Shown one piece after another: positions 1 to 6,001 of a stretch of DNA of 6,052 nucleotides. Position 1 is the first letter of the stretch. Every line of letters starts with the position of its first letter. The notes beneath the pieces were generated by a model, which was not told where the DNA came from, did no database searches, and saw only the letters and a program-made list of their open reading frames with translations. Source of the DNA: Tissierellia bacterium (GTDB taxonomy: Bacteria > Bacillota > Clostridia > Tissierellales > Dethiosulfatibacteraceae); assembly GCA_007116605.1 (NCBI GenBank), contig SKID01000289.1:1-6052 (forward strand), read 5' to 3'. The position numbers and the translations under genes are program-made.

Positions 1-442
1 TGCTGTGAAATATGATGATGGCAAAGATACTAAAGGCATTCTTAAATCAGATGTTGTTCTAATTGGTATTTCAAGAACATCTAAGACGCCTTTAAGTATG
101 TACTTAGCGAATAAATGCATAAAAGCTACAAATATCCCATTAGTACCTGAAGTCGAACCGCCAAAAGAGCTATTTCAAATTGATGCAGGTAAAATTATAG
201 CCTTATATGCTGATCCAGAATATTTAAATCGTATTCGCAAGCAAAGATTAAAAGTGCTAGGTCTCAGAGACGGGGCTTCTTATGCTGATTTGAACCGCAT
301 TATAAAAGAGTTAGAGTATGCAGATCAAGTCATACGAAAAATTGGTTGCCGAAAAGTAGATATTACTGACAAAGCCATTGAAGAGATTGCATCACAAATC
401 ATTCAGTGGCAACAAGAGCGGACAAAAAAAGAAAGAGAGTAA
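1..442 (+). CDS. Pyruvate,phosphate dikinase regulatory protein (DUF299), C-terminal part, cut by window edge
   Basis: This is the C-terminal half of a bifunctional Ser/Thr kinase and Pi-dependent pyrophosphorylase, which in this family switches pyruvate,phosphate dikinase (or PEP synthase) off and on by phosphorylating a threonine next to its catalytic histidine. The act is cytosolic and ADP-dependent. About 146 residues are present against roughly 270 for the family, and the frame stays open to base 1, so the GTG at base 5 is an internal valine and not the start. The P-loop-like family signature GISRTSKTPLS is encoded at about bases 65-97, followed by the conserved PLVPEV stretch and a charged C-terminal tail ending KKERE. 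The family is recognised with confidence; whether the target is PPDK or PEP synthase is inferred from the Firmicutes context, since no target gene is visible. The next gene, dgt, starts 39 bases downstream, beyond a terminator. Confidence 0.93.
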   Translation, partial: AVKYDDGKDTKGILKSDVVLIGISRTSKTPLSMYLANKCIKATNIPLVPEVEPPKELFQIDAGKIIALYADPEYLNRIRKQRLKVLGLRDGASYADLNRIIKELEYADQVIRKIGCRKVDITDKAIEEIASQIIQWQQERTKKERE

Positions 443-455
443 CTCTTTCTTTTTT
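425..455 (+). terminator. Intrinsic terminator overlapping the stop codon of the PPDK regulator
   Basis: The left arm AAAAAAGAAAGAG (425-437) pairs perfectly with CTCTTTCTTTTTT (443-455) around a five-base loop, AGTAA, that contains the TAA stop codon (440-442). The right arm ends in six T, so the GAAAGAG/CTCTTTC core followed by a T-run has the form of a Rho-independent terminator. The A-run on the left makes it look usable in both directions. It probably separates the upstream metabolic gene from the dgt-dnaG-rpoD cluster, although the low-GC stem suggests incomplete termination. Confidence 0.72.
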
Positions 456-481
456 GGATTATAAAAAAAGGGTGTGTAAAA

Positions 482-1480
482 ATGTTTAGAGAGTACTGGG
501 AAAGTTTTGAAACAAATCATTTATCTGATTATGCTGTAAAAGCCTGTCAGTCCAAGGGGCGAAAAAAACCAGAAGAACCCTGTGTAGTGAGGACAGTTTT
601 TCAAAGAGATCGAGATCGTATTATTCATTCTAAAGCTTTTCGAAGATTAAAACATAAAACACAAGTTTTTTTAGCCCCTGAAAGAGACCATTATCGGACA
701 AGGTTAACACATACACTGGAGGTAGCGCAAATATCTCGAACCATGGCTAGAGCCTTGAAGTTAAATGAGGACCTAACAGAGGCCATTGCTTTAGGACATG
801 ATTTAGGTCATACACCTTTTGGTCACAATGGTGAAGATGTATTAGATCGTTTATTAAGCAAAGGGTTTCGTCATTATGAGCAAAGTTTGAAGGTGGTAGA
901 TGTGTTAGAAAAACACAATGACCGAGAAGGCTTAAACCTCACTTACGAAGTGCGTGACGGTATTTTAAATCATACGGGACAAAACATGCCTCACACATTA
1001 GAAGGACAGCTTGTAAAAATGGCAGATCGCATTGCCTACCTTAACCATGACATTGATGATGCAAAAAGAGCTGGAATTGTAAGTATTACAAATATCCCAG
1101 AAGAACTCTTGCATATTTTAGGGGATAGTCATGGCGTGCGCATTAATACCATGATTTTGGATATCATTCAACAATCCTATGGGAAGCCTAAAATTGTCAT
1201 GAGTTCAGAGATTAAACAAGCAACGGATGCCCTCAGAACTTTCATGTTTGAAAACATTTATTATAACGATATTGCAAAAAGTGAAGATCGAAAAGCGGCT
1301 AAAATTATGACAGATCTATTTAACTATTATATGGAGAATACAGCAGCGATTGCATTAGAAGAAGATATTGAGAAATATGGTCGGGAAGAGTTAGTCAAAG
1401 ATTATATTGCGGGTATGACAGATCGGTATGCAATCAAAAAATTCAATGATTTATTTGTCCCACTACCATGGGATAAATAA
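482..1480 (+). CDS. dgt: Deoxyguanosinetriphosphate triphosphohydrolase (dGTPase-like HD phosphohydrolase)
   Basis: A cytosolic metal-dependent enzyme of the HD superfamily. The family cleaves dGTP (in many members other dNTPs too) to the deoxynucleoside and triphosphate, controlling dNTP pools. The 332 residues carry the N-terminal family block RDRDRIIHSKAFRRLKHKTQ (42-61). The HD metal site is H77 (in RTRLTHTLEV), H106-D107 (in ALGHDLGHTPFGHNGE) and D182 (in MADRIAYLNHDIDDA); H110 and H115 are the accessory catalytic histidines. The protein is much shorter than the E. coli Dgt of about 505 residues and fits the shorter subfamily usual in Firmicutes. Its C-terminus is not obviously truncated. 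The ATG is preceded by AAAGGG (467-472) with a nine-base gap, an acceptable ribosome binding site. No clear promoter is seen in the 39-base gap before it, so it may be read by leakage through the upstream terminator or from a site I cannot see. Substrate specificity cannot be settled from sequence. Confidence 0.95.
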   Translation: MFREYWESFETNHLSDYAVKACQSKGRKKPEEPCVVRTVFQRDRDRIIHSKAFRRLKHKTQVFLAPERDHYRTRLTHTLEVAQISRTMARALKLNEDLTEAIALGHDLGHTPFGHNGEDVLDRLLSKGFRHYEQSLKVVDVLEKHNDREGLNLTYEVRDGILNHTGQNMPHTLEGQLVKMADRIAYLNHDIDDAKRAGIVSITNIPEELLHILGDSHGVRINTMILDIIQQSYGKPKIVMSSEIKQATDALRTFMFENIYYNDIAKSEDRKAAKIMTDLFNYYMENTAAIALEEDIEKYGREELVKDYIAGMTDRYAIKKFNDLFVPLPWDK

Positions 1481-1483
1481 TTA

Positions 1484-1512
1484 TTGACATATGGAGTTAA
1501 AAAGTATATAAT
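1484..1512 (+). promoter_or_regulatory. Perfect-consensus sigma-A/sigma-70 promoter upstream of dnaG (P1)
   Basis: TTGACA at 1484-1489 and TATAAT at 1507-1512 are both exact consensus and are separated by exactly 17 bases. The expected transcription start is near base 1519, giving a leader of about 25 bases to the dnaG ATG. The -35 lies just after the dgt stop codon. This is the likely main promoter of the dnaG-rpoD operon, and since rpoD encodes the sigma factor that reads such promoters it implies autogenous transcription. Confidence 0.85.
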
Positions 1513-1526
1513 TTTGTTCCGTAATT

Positions 1527-1535
1527 TGATATAAT
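1527..1535 (+). promoter_or_regulatory. Extended -10 element (possible second promoter, P2) upstream of dnaG
   Basis: TGATATAAT is an exact TGn-TATAAT extended -10. No convincing -35 lies 16-18 bases upstream, where the P1 -10 sits instead. If used, transcription would start around 1541-1543, only a few bases before the ATG, giving a nearly leaderless mRNA that lacks the GGTGG ribosome binding site. It may alternatively be a promoter-proximal pause element for P1 or chance. Confidence 0.4.
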
Positions 1536-1540
1536 GGTGG
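1536..1540 (+). promoter_or_regulatory. Weak ribosome binding site of dnaG
   Basis: GGTGG lies four bases before the dnaG ATG. It matches the anti-Shine-Dalgarno only in part (GGTG of GGAGGTG) and is closer to the start than usual. By comparison the sites of rpoD (AAGGGGG), trmK (GGAGAGG) and nif3 (GGAGG) are strong. This could keep primase translation low relative to the sigma factor made from the same mRNA; that is inference. Confidence 0.5.
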
Positions 1541-1544
1541 TACT

Positions 1545-3254
1545 ATGTCAAATCCTATTAGTGAAGAAAAAATTGAACAAATTACGCAAGCCAATGATAT
1601 AGTTGACATCATTGGTGCTCATGTAGTGCTCAAAAGAACTGGTAATAATTACATGGGATTATGTCCTTTTCACAATGAAAAGACGCCTTCTTTCTCAGTT
1701 TCGGCTGAAAAACAATTTTATCATTGTTTCGGATGTGGAGAAGGTGGCGATGTAGTGAGTTTTATGATGAAGTATCATCATTTAAGCTTTATTGAGGCAG
1801 TGACTCAACTTGCCGAAAGAGGAGGCATCAATCTAGAACTTGAAAAAAAATCACAGAAGTCAAAAAAAGAATATGAGCGTCAATATGAGATGAACAAAGA
1901 GGCCGCGGTCTATTTTTTTCAAAATCTTCAAACTTTCGAGGATGGCATGAGATATCTCGAAAAAAGAGGAGTTGGACGGCGGGTACAAAAGTTTTTTGGA
2001 ATAGGATATTCTCACAATCAATGGGATGGGCTCATTAAACACCTTAAGGCAAAAGGTTATCATGAGCAAGAAATGCTCCATAATGGTCTAGTAGTCAAAA
2101 AAGAAGGCAGTCAACATTATTATGATCGTTTTCGAAATCGCATTATGTTTCCCATTTTTGACTTGAAAAAACGCGTCATTGGTTTTGGTGGGCGAGTAAT
2201 GGACCATACCATGCCCAAATATATTAACTCGCCTGATTCGGAGATATTTCATAAAGGACACCATCTATACAATTTAAATCATGCCAAACAAGAAGGTAAA
2301 AATGGATTAATATTGACAGAAGGTTATATGGATGTGATTAAGTTAGCGAGTCATGGATATATGAATGCCGTTGCTTCTTTAGGAACAGCTTTGACAATTG
2401 AACAAGTCAGATTGCTAAAGAGATATAGTAAAGAATTTTTCATATCTTATGATTCTGACCAAGCAGGGATGAAAGCAGCTTTAAAAGCATCTAACTTGAT
2501 GAAATCATTAGGTTTATCAGCAAGAGTCATTATCTTACCTGATAAAATGGATCCAGATGACTACTTAACACAGTATGGAAAATCAAAATATCAGGATAAA
2601 ATCGATAAAGGGCAAGAATATTTTGATTTTCTTGATAGCTATTTTAGCCGTTTGTATGATTTGAATCAAGATGATGGGAAACTGCTGTATTTAAGACAAA
2701 TGGCTGAGAACTTAAATTATGTTTCAAATGCCGTAGAAAAAGAACTCTATTTTGAGCGCATTGCGAATAAACTCAATGTATCAAAAGAAGCAGCAACCCA
2801 AGAATTAAAAAAGTCATTTCGCAAGGTAATCCAAAGTAAACCAACAACTTTGTCCAAAATGCCTATGGGAAATAGTAAAAAGAGCACTTATGAAGATGAT
2901 TTTATCGAGTTAATAAGAAACAATCCTTGGATTATCCATTACATTGAAAAAAAATATCCTCAAGATATTTTTCAATATATGAAGCACAAACAACATATAT
3001 TTGATATAATAAAAGATTCAAAAGCATCACATACTCAAAAAGAAGGTGAGTTTAAAAACATCAAAGTAACCATTGAAGAAATTTGTCAAATAGTAGATGA
3101 TTACTTAATTAAGATACAAGTAGATCATTTAACACAAGTAAGAAGACAGATAAAACAGGAATTGACAAACAACCCTGAAGACCCGCAATATACCGAAAAA
3201 ATAACCAACTTGGATAGAGAAATACTTAGATTAAGGGGGCAACAAGATGAGTAA
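1545..3254 (+). CDS. dnaG: DNA primase DnaG
   Basis: Synthesises short RNA primers at the replication fork together with the replicative helicase. The 569 residues show the full three-domain layout. The N-terminal zinc-binding domain has ligands C40, H43, C61 and C64 (CPFHNEKTPSF ... FYHCFGCGEGGD). The RNA-polymerase core has the basic motif RFRNRIMFPI (195-204) and GFGGR (213-217), then the TOPRIM fold with catalytic E259 (LTEGYMDV), the acidic pair D303/D305 (YDSDQAG) and the DPDD cluster (336-339). The rest, from about 445, is the weakly conserved helicase-binding domain, which is rich in charged helices. Length is slightly below the roughly 600 of Bacillus and E. coli, mainly in this last domain. 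The start is set by alignment of SEEKIEQI to other primases and by the promoter 33-61 bases upstream. The stop codon lies inside the first codons of rpoD, as expected for translational coupling. Confidence 0.98.
   Translation: MSNPISEEKIEQITQANDIVDIIGAHVVLKRTGNNYMGLCPFHNEKTPSFSVSAEKQFYHCFGCGEGGDVVSFMMKYHHLSFIEAVTQLAERGGINLELEKKSQKSKKEYERQYEMNKEAAVYFFQNLQTFEDGMRYLEKRGVGRRVQKFFGIGYSHNQWDGLIKHLKAKGYHEQEMLHNGLVVKKEGSQHYYDRFRNRIMFPIFDLKKRVIGFGGRVMDHTMPKYINSPDSEIFHKGHHLYNLNHAKQEGKNGLILTEGYMDVIKLASHGYMNAVASLGTALTIEQVRLLKRYSKEFFISYDSDQAGMKAALKASNLMKSLGLSARVIILPDKMDPDDYLTQYGKSKYQDKIDKGQEYFDFLDSYFSRLYDLNQDDGKLLYLRQMAENLNYVSNAVEKELYFERIANKLNVSKEAATQELKKSFRKVIQSKPTTLSKMPMGNSKKSTYEDDFIELIRNNPWIIHYIEKKYPQDIFQYMKHKQHIFDIIKDSKASHTQKEGEFKNIKVTIEEICQIVDDYLIKIQVDHLTQVRRQIKQELTNNPEDPQYTEKITNLDREILRLRGQQDE
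3002..3010 (+). promoter_or_regulatory. Extended -10-like motif inside dnaG, possible internal rpoD promoter
   Basis: TGATATAAT occurs again, within a longer 11-base match (TTTGATATAAT) identical to that just upstream of dnaG. It lies about 237 bases before the rpoD start, in the poorly conserved helicase-binding part of dnaG. No good -35 is seen at 16-18 bases upstream (AAGCAC at the 17-base position). Internal promoters for the sigma gene within dnaG are known from B. subtilis and E. coli, which makes the position plausible, but it may be a chance match in AT-rich coding DNA. Confidence 0.28.
3233..3239 (+). promoter_or_regulatory. Ribosome binding site of rpoD inside dnaG
   Basis: AAGGGGG lies seven bases before the rpoD ATG and within the last codons of dnaG. 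It fixes the rpoD start at 3247, so the two genes overlap by eight bases, and allows both independent loading and reinitiation by ribosomes finishing dnaG. Confidence 0.8.
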
Positions 3255-4413
3255 ATCAAAGGAAGATGTAAAAGTGATACAAGAGCCAAATATGATTGAA
3301 GATTTAAAAGGACAGCTAAGGAAAAAAGGCAAAAAAGAAGGTTTTATAGAGTATAAAGTCATTGTTGATAGTTTTGAAAAAGTAGACATTTCACCTGAAG
3401 AAATTGACGATATTTATAAGTTTTTAGAAGATAACAAAATAGAGATTCTTGGATTTCAAGATGATCTTATTGTGACGGATACAGATGACGATAAGTTAGA
3501 TGATGAGGATAAAGATAATGATATCGATGTAGATATTGTTGATCGTATAAAAACGGAATCAGACTCTATATTACTTAAAGGGGTTAATGTTGATGACCCT
3601 GTAAGAATGTATTTAAAGGAAATAGGAAAAGTCCCCTTATTAACCGGTGAAGAGGAAGTTGAGCTTGCTAAGCGCATGGAGAATAATGATGAGGAAGCTA
3701 AGTCAAGATTAGCTGAAGCTAATTTAAGGCTTGTTGTCAGTATTGCTAAGAGATATGTAGGTAGAGGCATGTTGTTCTTAGATTTAATTCAAGAAGGTAA
3801 TTTAGGACTGATTAAGGCCGTTGAAAAATTCGACTACAAAAAAGGCTATAAATTTAGTACATATGCTACTTGGTGGATTAGACAAGCCATTACAAGGGCA
3901 ATTGCAGATCAAGCAAGAACAATCCGTATTCCTGTCCATATGGTTGAGACCATTAATAAGCTCATTCGTGTCAAACGTCAATTGTTGCAAGAATTAGGTC
4001 GAGATGCCACACCAGAAGAGATTGCATTAGAAATGGATATGGAGCCTGAAAAAGTTCGAGAAATCCTTAAAATTGCCCAAGAGCCTGTTTCTTTAGAAAC
4101 TCCTATAGGAGAGGAAGAAGATAGTCATTTAGGAGACTTTATACCGGATGATGATGCACAAGCTCCAGCGGATGCGGCAACTTCGACATTGCTAAAAGAA
4201 CAGTTGGTGGATGTTTTAGAAACATTGACTGAAAGAGAACAAAAAGTTTTGAGATTGCGCTTTGGATTAGATGACGGAAGAGCGAGAACATTAGAAGAAG
4301 TGGGTAAAGAATTTGAAGTGACTAGAGAACGAATACGTCAAATTGAGGCTAAGGCACTTCGGAAATTAAGACATCCTAGTAGAAGTAAAAAACTAAAAGA
4401 TTATTTAGAGTAA
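3247..4413 (+). CDS. rpoD: RNA polymerase primary sigma factor (SigA/RpoD)
   Basis: Housekeeping sigma-70 factor that directs RNA polymerase to -35/-10 promoters. The 388 residues fit the short Firmicutes SigA type, without the large non-conserved insert of E. coli RpoD. Order: region 1.1-like helical domain (about 14-70); a strongly acidic linker (72-99); region 1.2 from DPVRMYLKEIG (117-127); region 2 from about 156, with the core-binding DLIQEGNLGLIKAVEKF (179-195) and the -10 recognition and melting segment YATWWIRQAITRAIADQ (206-222); region 3 from IPVHMVETINK (228-238); region 4.1 (about 315-345); and the 4.2 helix-turn-helix TLEEVGKEFEVTRERIRQIE (348-367), which reads the -35. Key residues look intact. 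It is co-transcribed with dnaG, whose promoter P1 is itself ideal for this sigma factor. The protein could only be confused with another group-2 sigma, which the dnaG neighbourhood makes very unlikely. Confidence 0.98.
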   Translation: MSKSKEDVKVIQEPNMIEDLKGQLRKKGKKEGFIEYKVIVDSFEKVDISPEEIDDIYKFLEDNKIEILGFQDDLIVTDTDDDKLDDEDKDNDIDVDIVDRIKTESDSILLKGVNVDDPVRMYLKEIGKVPLLTGEEEVELAKRMENNDEEAKSRLAEANLRLVVSIAKRYVGRGMLFLDLIQEGNLGLIKAVEKFDYKKGYKFSTYATWWIRQAITRAIADQARTIRIPVHMVETINKLIRVKRQLLQELGRDATPEEIALEMDMEPEKVREILKIAQEPVSLETPIGEEEDSHLGDFIPDDDAQAPADAATSTLLKEQLVDVLETLTEREQKVLRLRFGLDDGRARTLEEVGKEFEVTRERIRQIEAKALRKLRHPSRSKKLKDYLE

Positions 4414-4436
4414 AATCCCATTAACTGAATTAGAAC

Positions 4437-4466
4437 AACTAAAGGTTCGGAAACGAACCTTTAGTT
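4437..4466 (+). terminator. Perfect 13-bp GAAA-tetraloop hairpin between rpoD and trmK; terminator-like but without U-tract
   Basis: AACTAAAGGTTCG (4437-4449) and CGAACCTTTAGTT (4454-4466) are perfect complements around a GAAA (GNRA-class) loop. The sequence after the stem is CATTGGAGAGG, with no T-run, and the trmK ribosome binding site begins only four bases later. It is therefore a poor intrinsic terminator. It could be an attenuator, a barrier protecting the 3' end of rpoD mRNA after processing, or a structure limiting ribosome access to trmK. The hairpin is seen directly; its function is inferred. Confidence 0.5.
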
Positions 4467-4479
4467 CATTGGAGAGGAC

Positions 4480-5205
4480 ATGGACAGAGAAAAAACAAAC
4501 AAGTTGAGTCATCGATTAGAAGGAATCATTTCTCTAGTAGAACCAACACATTGTATAGCTGACATTGGGACAGATCACGGATATATACCGGTGGAGTTGA
4601 TTATGCGAGATTATTGTGATTGGGTCATAGCTACAGACATTAATTCGGGACCCTTATTATCAGCAGCGAATTATATTAACGCTAAAGAAATGAATGAAGA
4701 GATTGATCTTTTATTTGGTGATGGACTACAACCTTTAAGCATGGAGGATGTAGATACCTTTATTATTGCAGGGATGGGGGGATTATTAATTCAAAGAATG
4801 ATTGAAGATAAGCTAGATGAAGTGAATTCAAGCCATACATTTATTCTACAACCTATGAATGCAGCAAATCGCTTAAGAGGCTTTCTATATTTGAATGGAT
4901 TTAAGTTTATTGACGAGAGAATAGTTAAAGAAGGACATCATTATTATGAAATGTTTAAAGTGATTTGGACAGGAGTGGTTAGCTTACCCCTTGACCCGAT
5001 TTACTATGAGTTTAGTCCAATTTTATTAGAAAGAAAAGATCCTCTTTTATCAGAATTGATCCAATATAGAATGAGTATCAATCATAAAATCATTCAAGAC
5101 TTAACACTGAAGGGCAAGGCAAAAGAAAAACGGGCATGGTTAATAGAAAAAAACACAAGAATGGAGGCACTTTTAGATGAGTATCACATTAGAAAAATGG
5201 ATTGA
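4480..5205 (+). CDS. trmK: tRNA (adenine(22)-N(1))-methyltransferase TrmK
   Basis: SAM-dependent methyltransferase of the TrmK/YqfN family (formerly COG2384), which methylates N1 of adenine 22 in the D-arm region of certain tRNAs; cytosolic. The 241 residues match the usual family size (about 230-240). The N-terminal Rossmann domain has motif I ADIGTDHGYIP (27-37), an acidic residue D53 after the next strand (ATDIN) for the SAM ribose, GDGL (80-83), and the family signature AGMGGLLI (97-104) followed by LQPM (123-126). EGHHYYE (151-157) is the conserved late strand. The C-terminal part from about 185 is a charged helical region expected to form the coiled-coil domain of this family. GGAGAGG (4471-4477) sets the ATG start. 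The gene follows rpoD as in B. subtilis (sigA-trmK) and runs 29 bases into the next gene. Confidence 0.95.
   Translation: MDREKTNKLSHRLEGIISLVEPTHCIADIGTDHGYIPVELIMRDYCDWVIATDINSGPLLSAANYINAKEMNEEIDLLFGDGLQPLSMEDVDTFIIAGMGGLLIQRMIEDKLDEVNSSHTFILQPMNAANRLRGFLYLNGFKFIDERIVKEGHHYYEMFKVIWTGVVSLPLDPIYYEFSPILLERKDPLLSELIQYRMSINHKIIQDLTLKGKAKEKRAWLIEKNTRMEALLDEYHIRKMD
5163..5167 (+). promoter_or_regulatory. Ribosome binding site of the Nif3-like gene, inside trmK
   Basis: GGAGG, nine bases before the ATG at 5177, lies within the last codons of trmK. It supports this start and the 29-base overlap, rather than an internal start after the trmK stop. Confidence 0.75.
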
Positions 5206-5980
5206 ATTTTTTGAAGAGTTATTTCCTACTATTATGGAAGAAAGTTGGGATAATTCAGGATATCAAATTATGAATCCAACTAAAAAAGTACAACAGGTTA
5301 TGATTGCCATGGATTTAACTGACCGTGTATTAGAAGAGGCTATTCATTTAAAGGCAGACTTGATAGTGACTCATCACCCATTCCTATTTGAGGGTGTTAA
5401 GAAAATTGATTTATCCACCTACAAAGGAAAAATGTTTAAAAAATTAATCCAGAATGACATGAGTTGTATGGCCTTACATACTAATTATGATGCGACATCA
5501 AAGGGCATGAACACAATGATTGCTGATCGATTAGGATTATTAGATTGCAGACCTTTAATACCTGGGCTGACGGGCACAGAATATGATGGTTTAGGTGGGG
5601 TAGGCCAGCTGGAAAATCCATTATCAATAGATGCTTTTTTAAGACAGGTTAAAACATCTTTTAATTTAGAAAACATAGCTGTGAATGGGATTGACAATAA
5701 ACACAACCCTATGATTCGTTGTATCGCTTTTTGTGGAGGTGCCGGTGGTGACTTTGTATCAGTAGCTAAAAAAGCAGGTGCAGATGTTTATCTAACAGGT
5801 GATGTCACTCATCATCAAACTCAAGTGGCTTATGAGAATAATTTAATCATTGTTGATACAAGCCATTATGGCATGGAAAAAGTTTTTCTGGATCATATTG
5901 ACGCTATCATGAAAACGAAAGATCCTAGTTTACAAATAGCAATCTACGCTCACAATGACTTTGAGATGGCAATGATATAA
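5177..5980 (+). CDS. Nif3-like dinuclear metal centre hexameric protein (YqfO/YbgI family)
   Basis: Member of the widespread NIF3/DUF34 family, ring-forming proteins with a two-metal site whose cellular role is still unsettled; links to metal homeostasis and to GTP cyclohydrolase-like activity have been proposed. The 267 residues contain the N-terminal block WDNSGYQI (24-31), the metal-ligand pair H66-H67 in VTHHPFLF, the HTNYDATSKGMN segment (101-112, ligand D105), the GGAGG turn (187-191), TGDVTHH (207-213), and the C-terminal ligand motif SHYGMEKVF with H230 and E234. All expected metal ligands are present. The B. subtilis homologue YqfO is about 370 residues because of an inserted PII-like domain; this protein lacks that insert and has the compact form of E. 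coli YbgI and many Clostridia. It overlaps trmK, so the two are almost surely co-transcribed and may be translationally coupled. Confidence 0.94.
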   Translation: MSITLEKWIEFFEELFPTIMEESWDNSGYQIMNPTKKVQQVMIAMDLTDRVLEEAIHLKADLIVTHHPFLFEGVKKIDLSTYKGKMFKKLIQNDMSCMALHTNYDATSKGMNTMIADRLGLLDCRPLIPGLTGTEYDGLGGVGQLENPLSIDAFLRQVKTSFNLENIAVNGIDNKHNPMIRCIAFCGGAGGDFVSVAKKAGADVYLTGDVTHHQTQVAYENNLIIVDTSHYGMEKVFLDHIDAIMKTKDPSLQIAIYAHNDFEMAMI

Positions 5981-5981
5981 T
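5973..5981 (+). promoter_or_regulatory. Extended -10-like motif at the end of the Nif3-like gene
   Basis: TGATATAAT, a third copy of the 9-mer found before and within dnaG, overlaps the TAA stop codon (5978-5980). No convincing -35 lies 16-18 bases upstream (CAATGA at the 17-base position). If active, transcription would begin near 5988 and lead into the short intergenic sequence and a possible gene start at 6002. It is partly constrained by the last codons of the gene. Confidence 0.33.
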
Positions 5982-6001
5982 AGATTGGCAATATTGAATG
6001 C

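Noticed and set aside
5..442. GTG at base 5 as a start codon for a short 145-residue protein
   Set aside because: The codon corresponds to an internal valine of the DUF299 family, the frame is open to the window edge, and no ribosome binding site can be seen.
1591..1615. Inverted repeat CCAATGAT / ATCATTGG with a nine-base spacer near the start of dnaG
   Set aside because: The 8-bp arms encode the family-conserved NDIVDIIG stretch of primase, and a moderate AT-rich stem with a nine-base loop is easily a by-product of those codons.
1860..2081. Minus-strand open frame of 73 codons opposite dnaG
   Set aside because: It is fully antisense to conserved primase sequence, has low-complexity Phe/Leu/Ile-rich content, and shows no recognisable domain.
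2593..2621. Sigma-H-like pattern AGGATAAA ... GAATAT inside dnaG, reminiscent of the B. subtilis sigH-dependent internal sigA promoter
   Set aside because: The match is incomplete (first consensus position of both boxes wrong, slightly long spacer), it lies over 600 bases before rpoD, and it falls in coding sequence; nothing else shows the organism sporulates.
3456..3770. Minus-strand open frame of 104 codons opposite rpoD, Ser/Leu-rich
   Set aside because: The Ser/Thr/Leu richness is the mirror of the Asp/Glu/Lys-rich sigma-factor codons; it lies antisense to region 1 and region 2 coding sequence.
3802..3990. Minus-strand open frame of 62 codons with several cysteines opposite rpoD
   Set aside because: It is antisense to the most conserved part of the sigma factor. 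The cysteines are not in a regular zinc-binding spacing and arise from the complement of conserved codons.
5485..5706. Minus-strand open frame of 73 codons opposite the Nif3-like gene
   Set aside because: It lies within a conserved gene, has no recognisable domain, and its neighbours are all on the other strand.
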